Positions 8,001-16,360 of a stretch of DNA of 64,000 nucleotides are shown piece by piece (position 1 is the first letter of the stretch; every line of letters begins with the position of its first letter). The position numbers were made by a program, and so were the translations under genes. Origin of the DNA: Paenibacillus glycanilyticus (GTDB lineage Bacteria; Bacillota; Bacilli; Paenibacillales; Paenibacillaceae); NCBI RefSeq assembly GCF_023715145.1, contig NZ_JAMBNP010000001.1:1-64000 (forward strand). The letters are read 5' to 3'. Under the pieces are notes generated by a model that saw only the letters and a program-made list of their open reading frames with translations, was not told the DNA's origin and did no database searches.

Positions 8001-8235
8001 TTACGGACGCAAGCCACCTGAAACGAGGAGAACCTCGCCCGGCAGCCATCTTGCATCCTCTGATGCGATGAATGTTGTCACGAGACCTATATCTTCCGGT
8101 TGAACGAGCCGCCCAAGTGGCGCCGATTGACAAGGTCAATAATGTATGGATTACCGATCAAACTATGTTCGTGTTAACCCTATGTTTCTGTACCGCCTGG
8201 GTTAATAGAGTTGACGCGAATATAGCGGGGCCTAA
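8001..8235 (-). pseudogene. remnant of a short-chain dehydrogenase (C-terminal part)
   Basis: On the - strand the sequence reads RVNSINPGGTET, then in-frame stops, then PLGRLVQPEDIGLVTTFIASE and LPGEVLLVSGG, ending at a TAA (8001-8003). This is the standard C-terminal third of an SDR oxidoreductase. The N-terminal two-thirds are absent and stops interrupt the rest, so it is a dead fragment. Its orientation is opposite to the array genes. Confidence 0.75.
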
Positions 8236-8336
8236 CTCCAGACTGTTATTACTATCCGACCCATTTTCAAAAATATGAACCAGGTACTACCAAACTAATG
8301 AATGAACATATCTATTTCCAAATGTAGGAGTGTTAA

Positions 8337-8828
8337 TTGCTAATGAATTATGAAGGAATATATTATCTCAAAGATATTAATAGATTGGGTAATGTCGAAA
8401 TTTCACAATTCTTGTCCTTATTTTTAAGTCAGGATGAAATAATTTTGTTCGCTACAATTGAGGAAAATCTAAAGTATGAATCGGAAGAAACTAGGAGTTA
8501 TTTACAATCACATCAGTATTATGTTGGTGACGAATGGATATTTCCTCACTCAAGACCTGCTTTTATAGAATCTAAGAAGATACTTTGGTACAGAACAATA
8601 ACTACTGAATCTATTCAAAGAGCATTAATTTTAGATAATCTTTTTAGATGTATTGTTTTAGAAGATGGAGATTCAGTTGTAAATGCAAAGTATGTATTTT
8701 ATGTTATTGAAAATGTTGAAACACAAGTATTATGTATCGCAGTGAAATCAAAGGAAAATTATTATCAACGTATTTCCCCTATTATTAACAAGTTTAATCA
8801 GTCAATACAAATACAAGACCAATTATAG
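8337..8828 (+). CDS. hypothetical protein
   Basis: A 163-residue acidic protein without signal or membrane segments, not recognised. TTG at 8337 lies six bases after AGGAG (8326-8330) and is the likely start. ATG at 8343, twelve bases from the site, is the alternative. Features seen are an N-terminal YEGIYYLKDINRLGNVEIS block and a W-rich centre (DEWIFPHSRP, KKILWYRTITTE). It stands alone in the array between two gene remnants. Confidence 0.6.
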   Translation: MLMNYEGIYYLKDINRLGNVEISQFLSLFLSQDEIILFATIEENLKYESEETRSYLQSHQYYVGDEWIFPHSRPAFIESKKILWYRTITTESIQRALILDNLFRCIVLEDGDSVVNAKYVFYVIENVETQVLCIAVKSKENYYQRISPIINKFNQSIQIQDQL

Positions 8829-8879
8829 TCTTAATCAAATAATTGATGACCTTGGGGGGAATCCTCAAGGAATAATCGG

Positions 8880-9043
8880 AGCGACAGTATCGGGCATGCG
8901 ATGGTTGATAAGCTGCTCCAATCAGCCGAAAGCAATGGTATAACTCGTTCCACGTGTATTCCGCAAGTAAGCAATGGCAGAAAATCGTTGGTTTCTATGA
9001 GAAGCACGGTTTTAAGATGTGGTTTGTTCAAATGTACCGATGA
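8880..9043 (+). pseudogene. remnant of a GNAT acetyltransferase (C-terminal part)
   Basis: One frame gives GHAMVDKLLQSAESNGI. After a shift, another gives YSASKQWQKIVGFYEKHGFK followed by MWFVQMYR and a stop at 9041-9043. This is the acetyl-CoA loop helix and C-terminal strand of a GNAT protein, with the N-terminal half missing and a frameshift near 8950. It is followed closely by a repeat copy, so it looks like a decayed array unit. Confidence 0.7.
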
Positions 9044-9054
9044 GCGGCATGTGA

Positions 9055-9130
9055 TTACGCTAACGAAGAACATTAGTTTAAAACAACACGACAGCAGCTA
9101 GTATTGTAACTGCTGTTGTTTTTTTGCGAA
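9055..9130 (+). repeat. array repeat, core 1 and hairpin
   Basis: Core 1 is GCTAACGAAGAACATTAG. The hairpin is ACAGCAGCTA/TAACTGCTGT with a long T-run. A recognisable core 2 is not seen before the next gene. Confidence 0.75.
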
Positions 9131-9157
9131 AGAAATATATAAGAGGGGATGATGGTT

Positions 9158-9667
9158 ATGGAACTAATTATCGTTAAAGGCGATATAACAAAAATTCCAG
9201 TTGATATTATAGTAAATGCTGCAAACTCCAGCCTTCTTGGAGGGGGCGGGGTAGATGGTGCCATTCACCGGGCTGGTGGGCCAGCCATCCTAGCAGAATG
9301 TCTAGAAATTAGGGCAAGGCAGGGGGAGTGTAAAACAGGTGATGCTGTAATAACAACCGCAGGCAGGCTCCCTGCAAATAAAGTCATCCACACTGTCGGA
9401 CCTGTTTGGATAGGTGGACAGAATGAAGAAGAGGAAAAGCTAAAGAACTGTTATAAAAAATCACTACAGATAGCCGATGATTACGGTGCTAAAGTAATTT
9501 CTTTTCCATGTATTTCAACAGGTATATATCGCTTTCCAAAAAGATTAGCCGCTGAGCTTAGTCTTGAAGTGATAAAGTCTTATAAGTGCAGAATACTGGA
9601 GAAAATCATCTTCGTGTGCTTTGATGAAGAAAGCTACGACATCTATCATAACCTATTAGATTCCTAA
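9158..9667 (+). CDS. macro domain protein, O-acetyl-ADP-ribose deacetylase type
   Basis: A 169-residue single macro domain. The ADP-ribose-binding features are DIIVNAANSSLLGGGGVDGA (about residues 18-37) and FPCISTGIYRFP near 126-137; KVIHTVGPVW lies between. Members of this YmdB/MacroD-like group bind ADP-ribose and often remove it or its acetyl form. The start is chosen at ATG 9158 because GAGGGG (9143-9148) directly abuts the earlier ATG at 9149. It is a single-gene unit. Neighbouring genes give no sign of an ADP-ribosylating toxin partner. Confidence 0.9.
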   Translation: MELIIVKGDITKIPVDIIVNAANSSLLGGGGVDGAIHRAGGPAILAECLEIRARQGECKTGDAVITTAGRLPANKVIHTVGPVWIGGQNEEEEKLKNCYKKSLQIADDYGAKVISFPCISTGIYRFPKRLAAELSLEVIKSYKCRILEKIIFVCFDEESYDIYHNLLDS

Positions 9668-9868
9668 GATATGTGTATGTCGGAAAGGCAATTTCAACAT
9701 CTGCCGCTTTTATTTGAATAAAAAGGCAACCTTTAATCGTTTATAACGTACCTTATTATGGAAGTTGCTATTGCTACCTATCATCTTTGAATCAGGTTAT
9801 TCAAAAAAAATTTTAAGTAATATCACATAAATTGTTATCGAATTCGTTAATGATTGAGGGAGAACGAT

Positions 9869-10165
9869 ATGGTGATATTTGGTGTTATCTTGATCTTGTT
9901 GATAATGTTATTACATTATAAGTTTTTTTATGGGTCTAAACCTATCCAGATGAATTGTTACATTTTAAGTAAAGAGGAAGAGAAAGTTCAAGGAGTTAAT
10001 TATTCATTTATGTCTCGAAGAGTATATGCAGTAAATGAGAATAACGAGACAATCGAATTAAATGTTACAGATCCAGATGTATACGCTAATATAAATGTCC
10101 GTACTTATGGTACTGCAACTTACAAAGGTAGGGTTTTAAAAGAATTTAAAGCAAGGGATATATAA
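9869..10165 (+). CDS. small membrane-anchored hypothetical protein
   Basis: 98 residues from an ATG seven bases after GAGGGA (9856-9861). An N-terminal hydrophobic helix (VIFGVILILLIMLLHYKFFY) is followed by a compact polar domain of about 70 residues with likely beta strands (RRVYAVNENNETIELNV, NVRTYGTATYKGRVL). Family not recognised. The roughly 200 bases upstream, after the macro gene, carry no clear repeat copy, so the two genes may share a unit. Confidence 0.6.
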   Translation: MVIFGVILILLIMLLHYKFFYGSKPIQMNCYILSKEEEKVQGVNYSFMSRRVYAVNENNETIELNVTDPDVYANINVRTYGTATYKGRVLKEFKARDI

Positions 10166-10217
10166 TCTCCTTTCAAAGTTGTGGGGCTCTCCAACGATAT
10201 ATAAATTGAAACATTCA

Positions 10218-10303
10218 TTGAGCTAACTGGGAACGATAGTTCATAACAACATTGCGGCATTTATTTTTCAGCTTCGGCTTTTAGCGGGGGAGGGGCAGAC
10301 TTT
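10218..10303 (+). repeat. array repeat, diverged full copy
   Basis: Core 1 is GCTAACTGGGAACGATAG, very close to consensus. The hairpin region is altered (CAGCTTCGGCTT). GGGGGAGGGGCAGACTTTG ends the copy and runs directly into the next start codon. Confidence 0.75.
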
Positions 10304-10769
10304 GGCACGCAAAAAAAAGGTGAATATTGGGGATATATTTGCTATTAAGCTTGATCATGCAAGATATAGTTACGGGCAAGTAGTTGCTGAAGGAAGTATC
10401 TCTGATTGTATGGTTGTATTTGACTTGGTAACTAAAGAGCATCCAGCTGCTAATTATATTACTTCAAATCCCATTATTTTCATAATTCAAACTGTGAATT
10501 CTAGAATTGAGGATGGACATTGGGAGGTAATTGGAAACGATACGATACCAACAATTAACTTCCCACTTTATAAAGCGGATACAGAAAATGGATATAACTT
10601 GGTAAACTATAAGGGAGAAGTAATTAATGAGTACCCTAGCTCAAGTGAGATTAAAGAAATAAAAGATTTTGAATCTTGGTCACCTGTATGTTTAGAGGAG
10701 GCAGTCAAAGCTAAGTTCGTTACCGGAGAATGGGATTCGTATTATGACGACTTAATCTATAAATATTGA
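10302..10769 (+). CDS. Imm26-like immunity family protein
   Basis: A 155-residue protein. Its N-terminus (KKKVNIGDIFAIKLDHARYS, then YGQVVAEG) matches the pattern of the immunity protein 26 family: a basic start, GD-x-F-x-I-x-L, then YG-x-V-x-G. Such proteins are thought to protect against polymorphic toxins, but no toxin gene is nearby. The start is TTG at 10302, with GGGGGAGGGG of the repeat end serving as ribosome site. That means the repeat boundary supplies the translation signal. The family call is by motif memory, moderately sure. Confidence 0.65.
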   Translation: MARKKKVNIGDIFAIKLDHARYSYGQVVAEGSISDCMVVFDLVTKEHPAANYITSNPIIFIIQTVNSRIEDGHWEVIGNDTIPTINFPLYKADTENGYNLVNYKGEVINEYPSSSEIKEIKDFESWSPVCLEEAVKAKFVTGEWDSYYDDLIYKY

Positions 10770-10818
10770 AAAATAAATCAATAGATATGCGTTGTTTAAG
10801 CCAGGTGCATTAAGCGAT

Positions 10819-10914
10819 TTAAGTTAACGGAGAACATTAGCTCAATAAAGGCCTACGGCAGCTCACACATGATGAGCTGCCGTTTTTCTCAACTAACGGG
10901 CAGTTTAACGCAAC
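10819..10914 (+). repeat. array repeat, full copy
   Basis: Core 1 is GTTAACGGAGAACATTAG. The hairpin is ACGGCAGCTCA...TGAGCTGCCGT. Core 2 is CTAACGGGCAGTTTAACG. This intact copy is the model for the one split by the IS110 element. The 297 bases from here to the next gene hold no recognisable gene. Confidence 0.9.
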
Positions 10915-11211
10915 ATAACTGTTGATAACTCTTTTTATGTTTAACGGATTTATCAAAAGGATAAGCGTCCATTTGACTTGTTGGCATTGTACTAACGTAG
11001 ATGTCTAACAACTTTTCTTAATTTATTTCATCTATCATTTTAATAGAGAAAACCATATTGATAAATGTTGACTAATAACATACAATGACCTTGCTGATCA
11101 GGAATAACAACATTTTATTAATCGTTCAGTGCACTGGCGAAACGAATCTTATCCTTATGAGGAACTAAGAATAGTTGATGTATTAAAATTTATTATCAAT
11201 GAGGTGAAATC

Positions 11212-11631
11212 ATGGCTTCTTACAAATCGAATTATACGTATATAAACTTACCGGTTAAAGACTTGAATCGTACAAAGAATTTTTTCGGCAGTATTGGCTT
11301 CGAGTTTAACTCACAGTTCTCAGACGAAAATTCAGCATGTATGGTGATCAACGAGAATACTTTCGTTCAACTGCTCGTAGAATCGTATTTTCAGACTTTT
11401 ATCAATAAACCGGTTGCCGATGTCTCTATCGCAGCTGGAAAAATTATTGCACTCTCTGCAGACAGCAGAGAACATGTAGATGAACTGGCTGACAAAGCTT
11501 TATCGGCCGGAGGCAAGGAGTCCAAAGAACCGGCAGACCATGGCTTTATGTACGTCAGAAGTTTCGAGGACCTAGATGGGCACTTGTGGGAAATTGCTTA
11601 TATGGACATGAGTACCATGTCCCAGGAGTAA
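11212..11631 (+). CDS. VOC (glyoxalase/bleomycin resistance) family protein
   Basis: A 139-residue vicinal-oxygen-chelate protein. YTYINLPVKDLNRTKNFFGSIGFE is the first beta-alpha-beta unit, and FEDLDGHLWEIAYMDMS holds the closing D-x-x-G-x-x-W-E motif. Typical members are metal-dependent lyases or dioxygenases, or bind drugs. Residues such as AAGKIIALSADSREHVDEL fit the small VOC proteins annotated as lactoylglutathione lyase-like. The start is ATG after GAGGTG. It is a single-gene array unit. Confidence 0.85.
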   Translation: MASYKSNYTYINLPVKDLNRTKNFFGSIGFEFNSQFSDENSACMVINENTFVQLLVESYFQTFINKPVADVSIAAGKIIALSADSREHVDELADKALSAGGKESKEPADHGFMYVRSFEDLDGHLWEIAYMDMSTMSQE

Positions 11632-11723
11632 GAAGGGCAGGATTTAAACATACTTCTATAATAAAATGTTACGATTAGCTCAATGTGGCAGCCGGTGTTA
11701 AGATCGGTTGCCTTTTTCGATAT
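11632..11723 (+). repeat. array repeat copies, incomplete, cut by an IS1111-type element
   Basis: Directly after the VOC stop is a core 2-like GAAGGGCAGGATTTAA with no hairpin before it. A core 1-like TGTTACGATTAG (11668-11679) and the hairpin GGCAGCCGG...CGGTTGCC follow, ending where the insertion element starts. Confidence 0.7.
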
Positions 11724-13251
11724 GAACGAGGCGGTCAATACCCCTTTTTTTCAAAAATCATTTAAAATCATTTTATAATGGGGAATTGCTTTAAAATCTT
11801 GGCACGAAGGCAAAGCGTTGACGGTGGTTAACAGTCTGATATGCGCGGGTTGGGTACCGCATTTCAATCCATCCGTCGCGGAGCTGCCTCGGACTAAAGG
11901 CGCACGTTCGGCTAAAAATCCCTGCCTAGTGCATAGCTTAACATGAGGGTTCTCCTTACCGGTGTTTGCCCCCGAGCCAAGATTTCAAATCCCCGTAGTT
12001 TTGCGCATTCCTTACAAACTAAGCGATTAATATGGTTTCCGACTGCTTTTTCTCAATGGCACATCCAATAGCCCAAACGAACCCGATGAGTTCTCTGGCA
12101 ACAGCAACAGCAGCTTGCTTCCCGGCTTTCCCCCGAGAAGTAATGCCCTCATATTTCTGATGCAAACGGTGTTGAGCTTTCCAGGCAATACGCTTGGCTT
12201 CTGGATCCTGACCTTCCTGGCGAGAGCGGAGTTGTCCTTTTAGAGAAGGAGAGTGGCGATAGGACCAAGCAGATTCTACGATGACATGACGAATATGAGC
12301 ATTCCCAACCTTCGTAATGGATCCCTGCCAACGACTAGCACCACTTGAATATTCTTTCGGAACGAGCCCTGCATACGACATTAACTGCCTGGGACTTGAA
12401 AAGCGAGAGAACTGCCCAATTTCCGCTACTAACGTGGTTGCGGTTACCTCTGCTACGCCACGCATTGTTTGAAGAGCCTGAATAACAGGGGCGTGAGTAC
12501 TGGATGTTGCTTGTTCATGGATTTCAGCTTCGATTCGCTTTATTCGATCCGCAACTTCATCAATGGCATGAAGATATTCTTGGAATACTATTCGTAATGA
12601 AGATTTTTCAAAGCGAAGACCATGCAGCCATTCTCGATGTGTGACGGACCAGTTGCGTGTACCCTTTGGTGAACGCAGGTCATGACGAAGTAAAAACTGG
12701 ACAAGGCGAAGGCGAGCACGGTGCAAGTCTTCTTTTGCGTCATGACGAGCACGAACCAAATCCCTCAACGCTTCATGATCTTCATCCGGGGTCCAAACAG
12801 GCGTAAGTTCTCCAGCTCGAAGAAGTTGTGCTAATCGTAAGGCATCTCTTCGATCGGTTTTGATACGATCTCCAGCACGCTTAGGAATGAGTGTTGGCGC
12901 AACGACAACACAGTCAATTCCAAGCGATAACAAAAACCTGAAGAGACCATACCCCGTTGGTCCAGCTTCGTAACAGACGTGCAATTGCTCCGGTGTTCCA
13001 ATCTTCTTCATGAGTTTACGCATGGCTTCAGGTGTGTGTGGAAAGTTCCCTAGGAAACGAGGTTCACCACGACCAGTATCTGCGACAGCAACAGAAATGA
13101 TATCTTTTGATACGTCTAAACCAACAAATTTTATGAAATCCTTCATATTAGCGGCTCCTTTCGAGTGTAGCTCTGCATGTGTTTTAAGTAGAATCCACTA
13201 CACATTTTAACCAAACGTAACCTACGTTAAGCGAATGGGGCCGCCTCGTTC
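11724..13251 (-). mobile_element. IS1111-type (IS110 superfamily) insertion sequence
   Basis: Bounded by 11-bp perfect inverted repeats GAACGAGGCGG (11724-11734) and CCGCCTCGTTC (13241-13251). Inverted repeats mark the IS1111 branch; their true ends lie a few bases outside. The transposase is on the - strand. About 290 non-coding bases lie downstream of it and about 95 upstream, the IS1111 layout in which the guide (seek) RNA is encoded at the 3' side. The flanks are repeat hairpin on the left and a fresh core 1 on the right, so it sits within repeat DNA, in the same orientation as the other IS. Confidence 0.8.
12019..13146 (-). CDS. IS110/IS1111 family transposase
   Basis: A 375-residue DEDD transposase. 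The N-terminal VGLDVSKDIISVAVADTG is followed by VCYEAGPTGYGLFRFL and the DRIKTDRRDALRLAQLLRAG block. The Transposase_20 domain holds MRGVAEVTATTLVAEIGQFS and LMSYAGLVPKEYSSG. The frame is intact. It is clearly different in sequence from the transposase at 2304-3506, so the array has been hit independently by two members of this superfamily. Confidence 0.95.
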   Translation of the reverse strand: MKDFIKFVGLDVSKDIISVAVADTGRGEPRFLGNFPHTPEAMRKLMKKIGTPEQLHVCYEAGPTGYGLFRFLLSLGIDCVVVAPTLIPKRAGDRIKTDRRDALRLAQLLRAGELTPVWTPDEDHEALRDLVRARHDAKEDLHRARLRLVQFLLRHDLRSPKGTRNWSVTHREWLHGLRFEKSSLRIVFQEYLHAIDEVADRIKRIEAEIHEQATSSTHAPVIQALQTMRGVAEVTATTLVAEIGQFSRFSSPRQLMSYAGLVPKEYSSGASRWQGSITKVGNAHIRHVIVESAWSYRHSPSLKGQLRSRQEGQDPEAKRIAWKAQHRLHQKYEGITSRGKAGKQAAVAVARELIGFVWAIGCAIEKKQSETILIA

Positions 13252-13256
13252 ATTAT

Positions 13257-13345
13257 GACTAACAGGGAACTATAGCGTAACAATGAGACAGCAGCCGGCG
13301 TCAACGACCGGTTGCTTTTTTGTTGAACTAAAGGGCAGGATACTT
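13257..13345 (+). repeat. array repeat, full copy
   Basis: Core 1 is CTAACAGGGAACTATAG (13259-13275), starting eight bases past the IS1111 inverted repeat. The hairpin is GCAGCCGGCG...CGACCGGTTGC with T-run. Core 2 is CTAAAGGGCAGGATAC. Confidence 0.9.
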
Positions 13346-13393
13346 CCAATAATTGTGGTAAAATAAGTTAAAATAACTTTTCGGAGGTGTAGG

Positions 13394-13639
13394 TTGAAAA
13401 TAAAGATAGTGCGTAAGGAAAGGCTTATTATTATTGACAATTACTTTAGAATTGGTGGGGTTCCTGAGCCTGATAATTATTGCGTGTCTTGTGGTAAAGA
13501 GCTCTTTTACTACGATAAATATGATGCTACCTTCTGTGTGTATTGTGATGAATGGGTAACTCCAAATTGCGGCAAGAGCGAGTGTTTTTACTGTAATACC
13601 AGACCCAGCACTCCGCTTGAATTAAAAACCTTAGGTTAA
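13394..13639 (+). CDS. small zinc-ribbon-like protein
   Basis: An 81-residue protein with three CxxC-type pairs: CVSCGK, CVYCDEW and CFYCN, plus a single Cys (NCGKSEC). They are spaced as in double zinc ribbons, so it should bind one or two zinc ions. The first 25 residues are basic and may form strands. No catalytic domain is present, and its partner is unknown. The start is TTG after GGAGGTG (13383-13389). It is a single-gene array unit whose stop codon abuts the next repeat. Confidence 0.7.
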   Translation: MKIKIVRKERLIIIDNYFRIGGVPEPDNYCVSCGKELFYYDKYDATFCVYCDEWVTPNCGKSECFYCNTRPSTPLELKTLG

Positions 13640-13732
13640 GCTATTGAGAAACGATAGTTCAGCAACAAGACAGCAGCCGGCGCATTACGTTCGGCTGCGT
13701 TTTTGTTGAACTAAAGGGCAGTTTAACGCAAC
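13636..13732 (+). repeat. array repeat, full copy
   Basis: Core 1 is GCTATTGAGAAACGATAG. The hairpin is CAGCAGCCGG.CG...CG.TCGGCTGCG with TTTTTG. Core 2 is CTAAAGGGCAGTTTAACG. Confidence 0.9.
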
Positions 13733-13818
13733 TAAGTTGGCTAGCGTCGCGTCTAAATTTTGGAAAAGTCGACTTACAAATTATTTGATATTAGGTTTTT
13801 GTTGGGAGGAGTGAAACA

Positions 13819-13986
13819 ATGAATGGTCTAAAGTTGTTATGTCTAGGAATACTGTGTGTGGTAGTAGCATTGTACTTGAATACTTCTGAGATTGTTAGAG
13901 GAGATTATGAGGTTTTCCTTGTGTTTGCTGGTGTAATCTTAGGGGTAACCGGTGTTTTTTTGAAGGACAGAAAAGATGAAGATTGA
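13819..13986 (+). CDS. small two-helix membrane protein
   Basis: A 55-residue protein from ATG, eight bases after GGGAGGAG (13804-13811), a strong site. There are two hydrophobic helices: KLLCLGILCVVVALYL and VFLVFAGVILGVTGVFL, joined by NTSEIVRGDYE and ending in a basic, acidic tail. Topology would put both ends on one side of the membrane. The size and two-helix plan recall small stress or immunity membrane proteins, but I cannot assign a family. It is framed by two full repeat copies with nothing else between them, which supports it as a real one-gene unit. Confidence 0.65.
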   Translation: MNGLKLLCLGILCVVVALYLNTSEIVRGDYEVFLVFAGVILGVTGVFLKDRKDED

Positions 13987-13992
13987 AGTCAA

Positions 13993-14090
13993 GTTACGCT
14001 AACGGAAAACTATAGCTCAACAATACGGCAGCAGTCGGTCTTTATAGACCGGCTGCTTTTATTGAACTAAAGGGCAGTTTAGCGCAACCA
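13993..14090 (+). repeat. array repeat, full copy
   Basis: Core 1 is GCTAACGGAAAACTATAG. The hairpin is GGCAGCAGTCGGTC...GACCGGCTGC. Core 2 is CTAAAGGGCAGTTTAGCG, whose TTAGCG end can pair with the CGCTAA start of core 1. Confidence 0.9.
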
Positions 14091-14134
14091 ACCTATACTA
14101 GAAATGCGGTATAATTTTGTCAGGGGTGACGGCG

Positions 14135-14473
14135 GTGAAGACGGACAAAGAAAAATTGATAGAGGTTATTTATAACGATACATCAAGAGATGACGAAATT
14201 GATGATGCCGTTATGGATATATCCAAATTTGATGACGATGATGTGATCCATATTCTTATGAAATTAGCAAATGAAGCTTCATTCGATGACATGATAAGAG
14301 CCAGTGCAGGAGAATCTTTAGCAGATATTTGGATAAGAAGAAGTATCATCGATTTTAAGCAATTAGGAAGTCTGACAGGGATTGCTTTAAAAGAAGCATT
14401 GGGACTGATTAAATCCAAACGATCTGATTGGTATACGACTTTTTCGGAGTTATTCCCGACCAAAGTAAAGTGA
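14135..14473 (+). CDS. hypothetical small helical (HEAT-like) protein
   Basis: A 112-residue acidic, all-helical protein from GTG, five bases after AGGGGTGA (14122-14129). The pattern DDDVIHILMKLANEASFDDMI followed by RASAGESLADIWIRRSI resembles one or two HEAT-type helical repeats, as in small immunity-like proteins of Bacillota, but no family is certain. In-frame GTG (14126) and TTG (14117) starts lie upstream but are less well placed. It is a single-gene array unit. Confidence 0.6.
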   Translation: MKTDKEKLIEVIYNDTSRDDEIDDAVMDISKFDDDDVIHILMKLANEASFDDMIRASAGESLADIWIRRSIIDFKQLGSLTGIALKEALGLIKSKRSDWYTTFSELFPTKVK

Positions 14474-14483
14474 ATTACAAATC

Positions 14484-14567
14484 GAGGGACGGGGAACGAT
14501 AGTTTAGAACACAAAAGCAGCTGATTACTCGGCTGCTTTGTTGTGTTCTAAACTACTTACAGGCAAA
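14484..14567 (+). repeat. array repeat, diverged copy
   Basis: Core 1 is GGGACGGGGAACGATAG. An unusually long hairpin follows: TTTAGAACACAAAAGCAGC pairs with GCTGCTTTGTTGTGTTCTAAA (arms split around GATTACTCG). The core 2 position reads TTACAGGCAAATTAG. Confidence 0.75.
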
Positions 14568-14758
14568 TTAGACGGCCTCAGTCTGAGAATTCAGGACATA
14601 AACCGCCTAACTAATTTATCTACTTGACGAGGAGGGCAGTTCAGGGGTAGTTTGCTCCTTATCTTTTCAACGGAAACTAGATAAGTAACATGAACTGAGG
14701 TCTTATAAGACTAATTTATGAGTAAACTCCTCTATATAGGTAATTGTTGTAAACTACT

Positions 14759-15676
14759 CTACTTCAACGCAGTGTACAGCGCCCGTCCCCATTTACCAAT
14801 AAGAAGTATTGATTTGCTTCCGTCAGGCTGATCACTGGCAGCGTATACAGTGAAGGAAGTATTGTCTGGCTCCAGATCTTGCTTGAACAGCCCTTCGGTA
14901 CAGGATACCGATGCGAGCTTCATCCCGGGCTCGACGAAAGCATTCTTGTCGGTGAGTTTATAGTAGGCGCCGCTTGAAAGTCTAACCTCCAGCGGCGGAC
15001 TTTCACACGAGCTGGCGGCTCCGAATACATCGGTAACCTTGTCAGGATGATGATTGTGCAGCGTAAGCTCTTCTGTATGCCAATTCCAGTTGATGCTTAT
15101 TTTAATGGAGGAAGGGATCGGCTCATCTCCCGCGCTGTGTCCGCTAGAGCCTGTTTCAACGACATGATCCCAATCATATGCGCCAGTAATATCCGAAGCT
15201 ATACTATCTCCGCCTGTGTAATAATAACTGAATCGTCCACTTGGCTCGGGCCCCTCGCCGATATAGTTTAGGAAGATACGCTGCGTATGTATATCTTCGC
15301 CTGCCTTTTGATAATCCAGAAAAACGACAACCCAATTATCTGTATGTCCTCTGTAATCTTGGATGATTTCAGTACCTGGGCTGTTGTAGATCTCTTTAAG
15401 CACTTCTTGCTCAATCGTTGCATAGACCGGATCTCCAACCATCGCTGAATTCCAAGACTCTTTTGGCAGATTCAGCAGCGTTCCAATGATAAGGATAGCG
15501 GCACATAAGGCTGCCAGTGCTGCGACACTAATTCTCCATCGCATGCCGAGCCAAGGAGCGTTCCTTGCTTCGATCTTATGCTCGATATGATCCCACATCT
15601 CATTACTGAGCATACCGCGTGAAGGGGGCTCTTTTAGCATATGTTCCCAATTAATTTCTGATTTGTTGGTCATCAC
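14759..15676 (-). CDS. putative anti-sigma factor, membrane-anchored
   Basis: A 305-residue protein with a cytoplasmic N-terminus of about 45 residues, one membrane helix (RISVAALAALCAAILIIGTLL) and an extracellular domain of about 235 residues of no clear family. It overlaps the upstream ECF sigma gene by four bases (ATGA), the standard layout for a sigma/anti-sigma pair in Bacillota. It would hold the sigma factor at the membrane until a signal reaches the outer domain. There is no zinc-binding HxxxCxxC motif, so it is not of the ZAS type. It is oriented against the array. Confidence 0.7.
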   Translation of the reverse strand: MMTNKSEINWEHMLKEPPSRGMLSNEMWDHIEHKIEARNAPWLGMRWRISVAALAALCAAILIIGTLLNLPKESWNSAMVGDPVYATIEQEVLKEIYNSPGTEIIQDYRGHTDNWVVVFLDYQKAGEDIHTQRIFLNYIGEGPEPSGRFSYYYTGGDSIASDITGAYDWDHVVETGSSGHSAGDEPIPSSIKISINWNWHTEELTLHNHHPDKVTDVFGAASSCESPPLEVRLSSGAYYKLTDKNAFVEPGMKLASVSCTEGLFKQDLEPDNTSFTVYAASDQPDGSKSILLIGKWGRALYTALK

Positions 15677-16194
15677 GAATCTCCTTTCTCATTCATGATT
15701 TTCAGTGCCATCTGCTTGGCTCTTCGCAGCCTTGTCTTACAAGCGCTCTCCGAGATACCCAGGGATTCAGCAATCTCCTGCAGATCGAGCTGATGATGTG
15801 CATGCAACAGCAGAATCTCCCGATACTTGGCAGGAAGCTGCAACACGATCTCCCACATCTCGCTGGCAGCAATCTTATTCATGTACTGATTCTCAGCCGA
15901 TGGCACTGAACTAGTATCGGGCAGGAATGGAGCTAAAACGACTTTTCGAATGAAAGCGGACCTTCGGTAGGTGAGCCATGTATTTCGTGTAATTTTGAGT
16001 AGCCAGGTTTTCATGGAAGCCTCTGCTCGGAAGGTTTGAAAGGAACGATAAGCCTTCACGAAGCTGTCCTGCGCGATTTCATCCGCCAGATGCCTGTCGC
16101 GGGTTAAAATATACGCATAATTCCACACAACCTCCGAGTAATCCTCAACCGCCCGCCGGAAGTCGACTAGACTGATCTCGGCTAAATATTTCAT
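15673..16194 (-). CDS. ECF-type RNA polymerase sigma factor
   Basis: 173 residues. Sigma-70 region 2 covers about residues 10-75 (YSEVVWNYAYILTRDRHLAD then EIAQDSFVKAYRSFQTFR), and region 4 is at the C-terminus (LPAKYREILLLHAHHQLDLQ then EIAESLGISESACKTRLRRA). It should direct polymerase to a small regulon, probably including its own promoter. The start is ATG 16194, with GAAGGG eight bases upstream; an in-frame TTG at 16209 is less likely. It forms a two-gene operon with the anti-sigma gene and runs against the array, between two repeat copies. Confidence 0.88.
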   Translation of the reverse strand: MKYLAEISLVDFRRAVEDYSEVVWNYAYILTRDRHLADEIAQDSFVKAYRSFQTFRAEASMKTWLLKITRNTWLTYRRSAFIRKVVLAPFLPDTSSVPSAENQYMNKIAASEMWEIVLQLPAKYREILLLHAHHQLDLQEIAESLGISESACKTRLRRAKQMALKIMNEKGDS

Positions 16195-16360
16195 ATATTC
16201 GCCCTTCAATCGAATTCGCCCCCAAACTCTTTATATGATATAGACTAAGTAAAATGGAAAAAGTGTCAAAATTACAGTGAAAATTAATATGAGCGGGGAG
16301 CTCCTGTTCGACCAGCAGAATAGGAAGAGCTTACTACCGCCTGAGGAACTCACTAAATCC

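Noticed and set aside
8072..8278. A 68-codon + strand open frame
   Set aside because: It is the antisense shadow of the dead SDR fragment read on the other strand.
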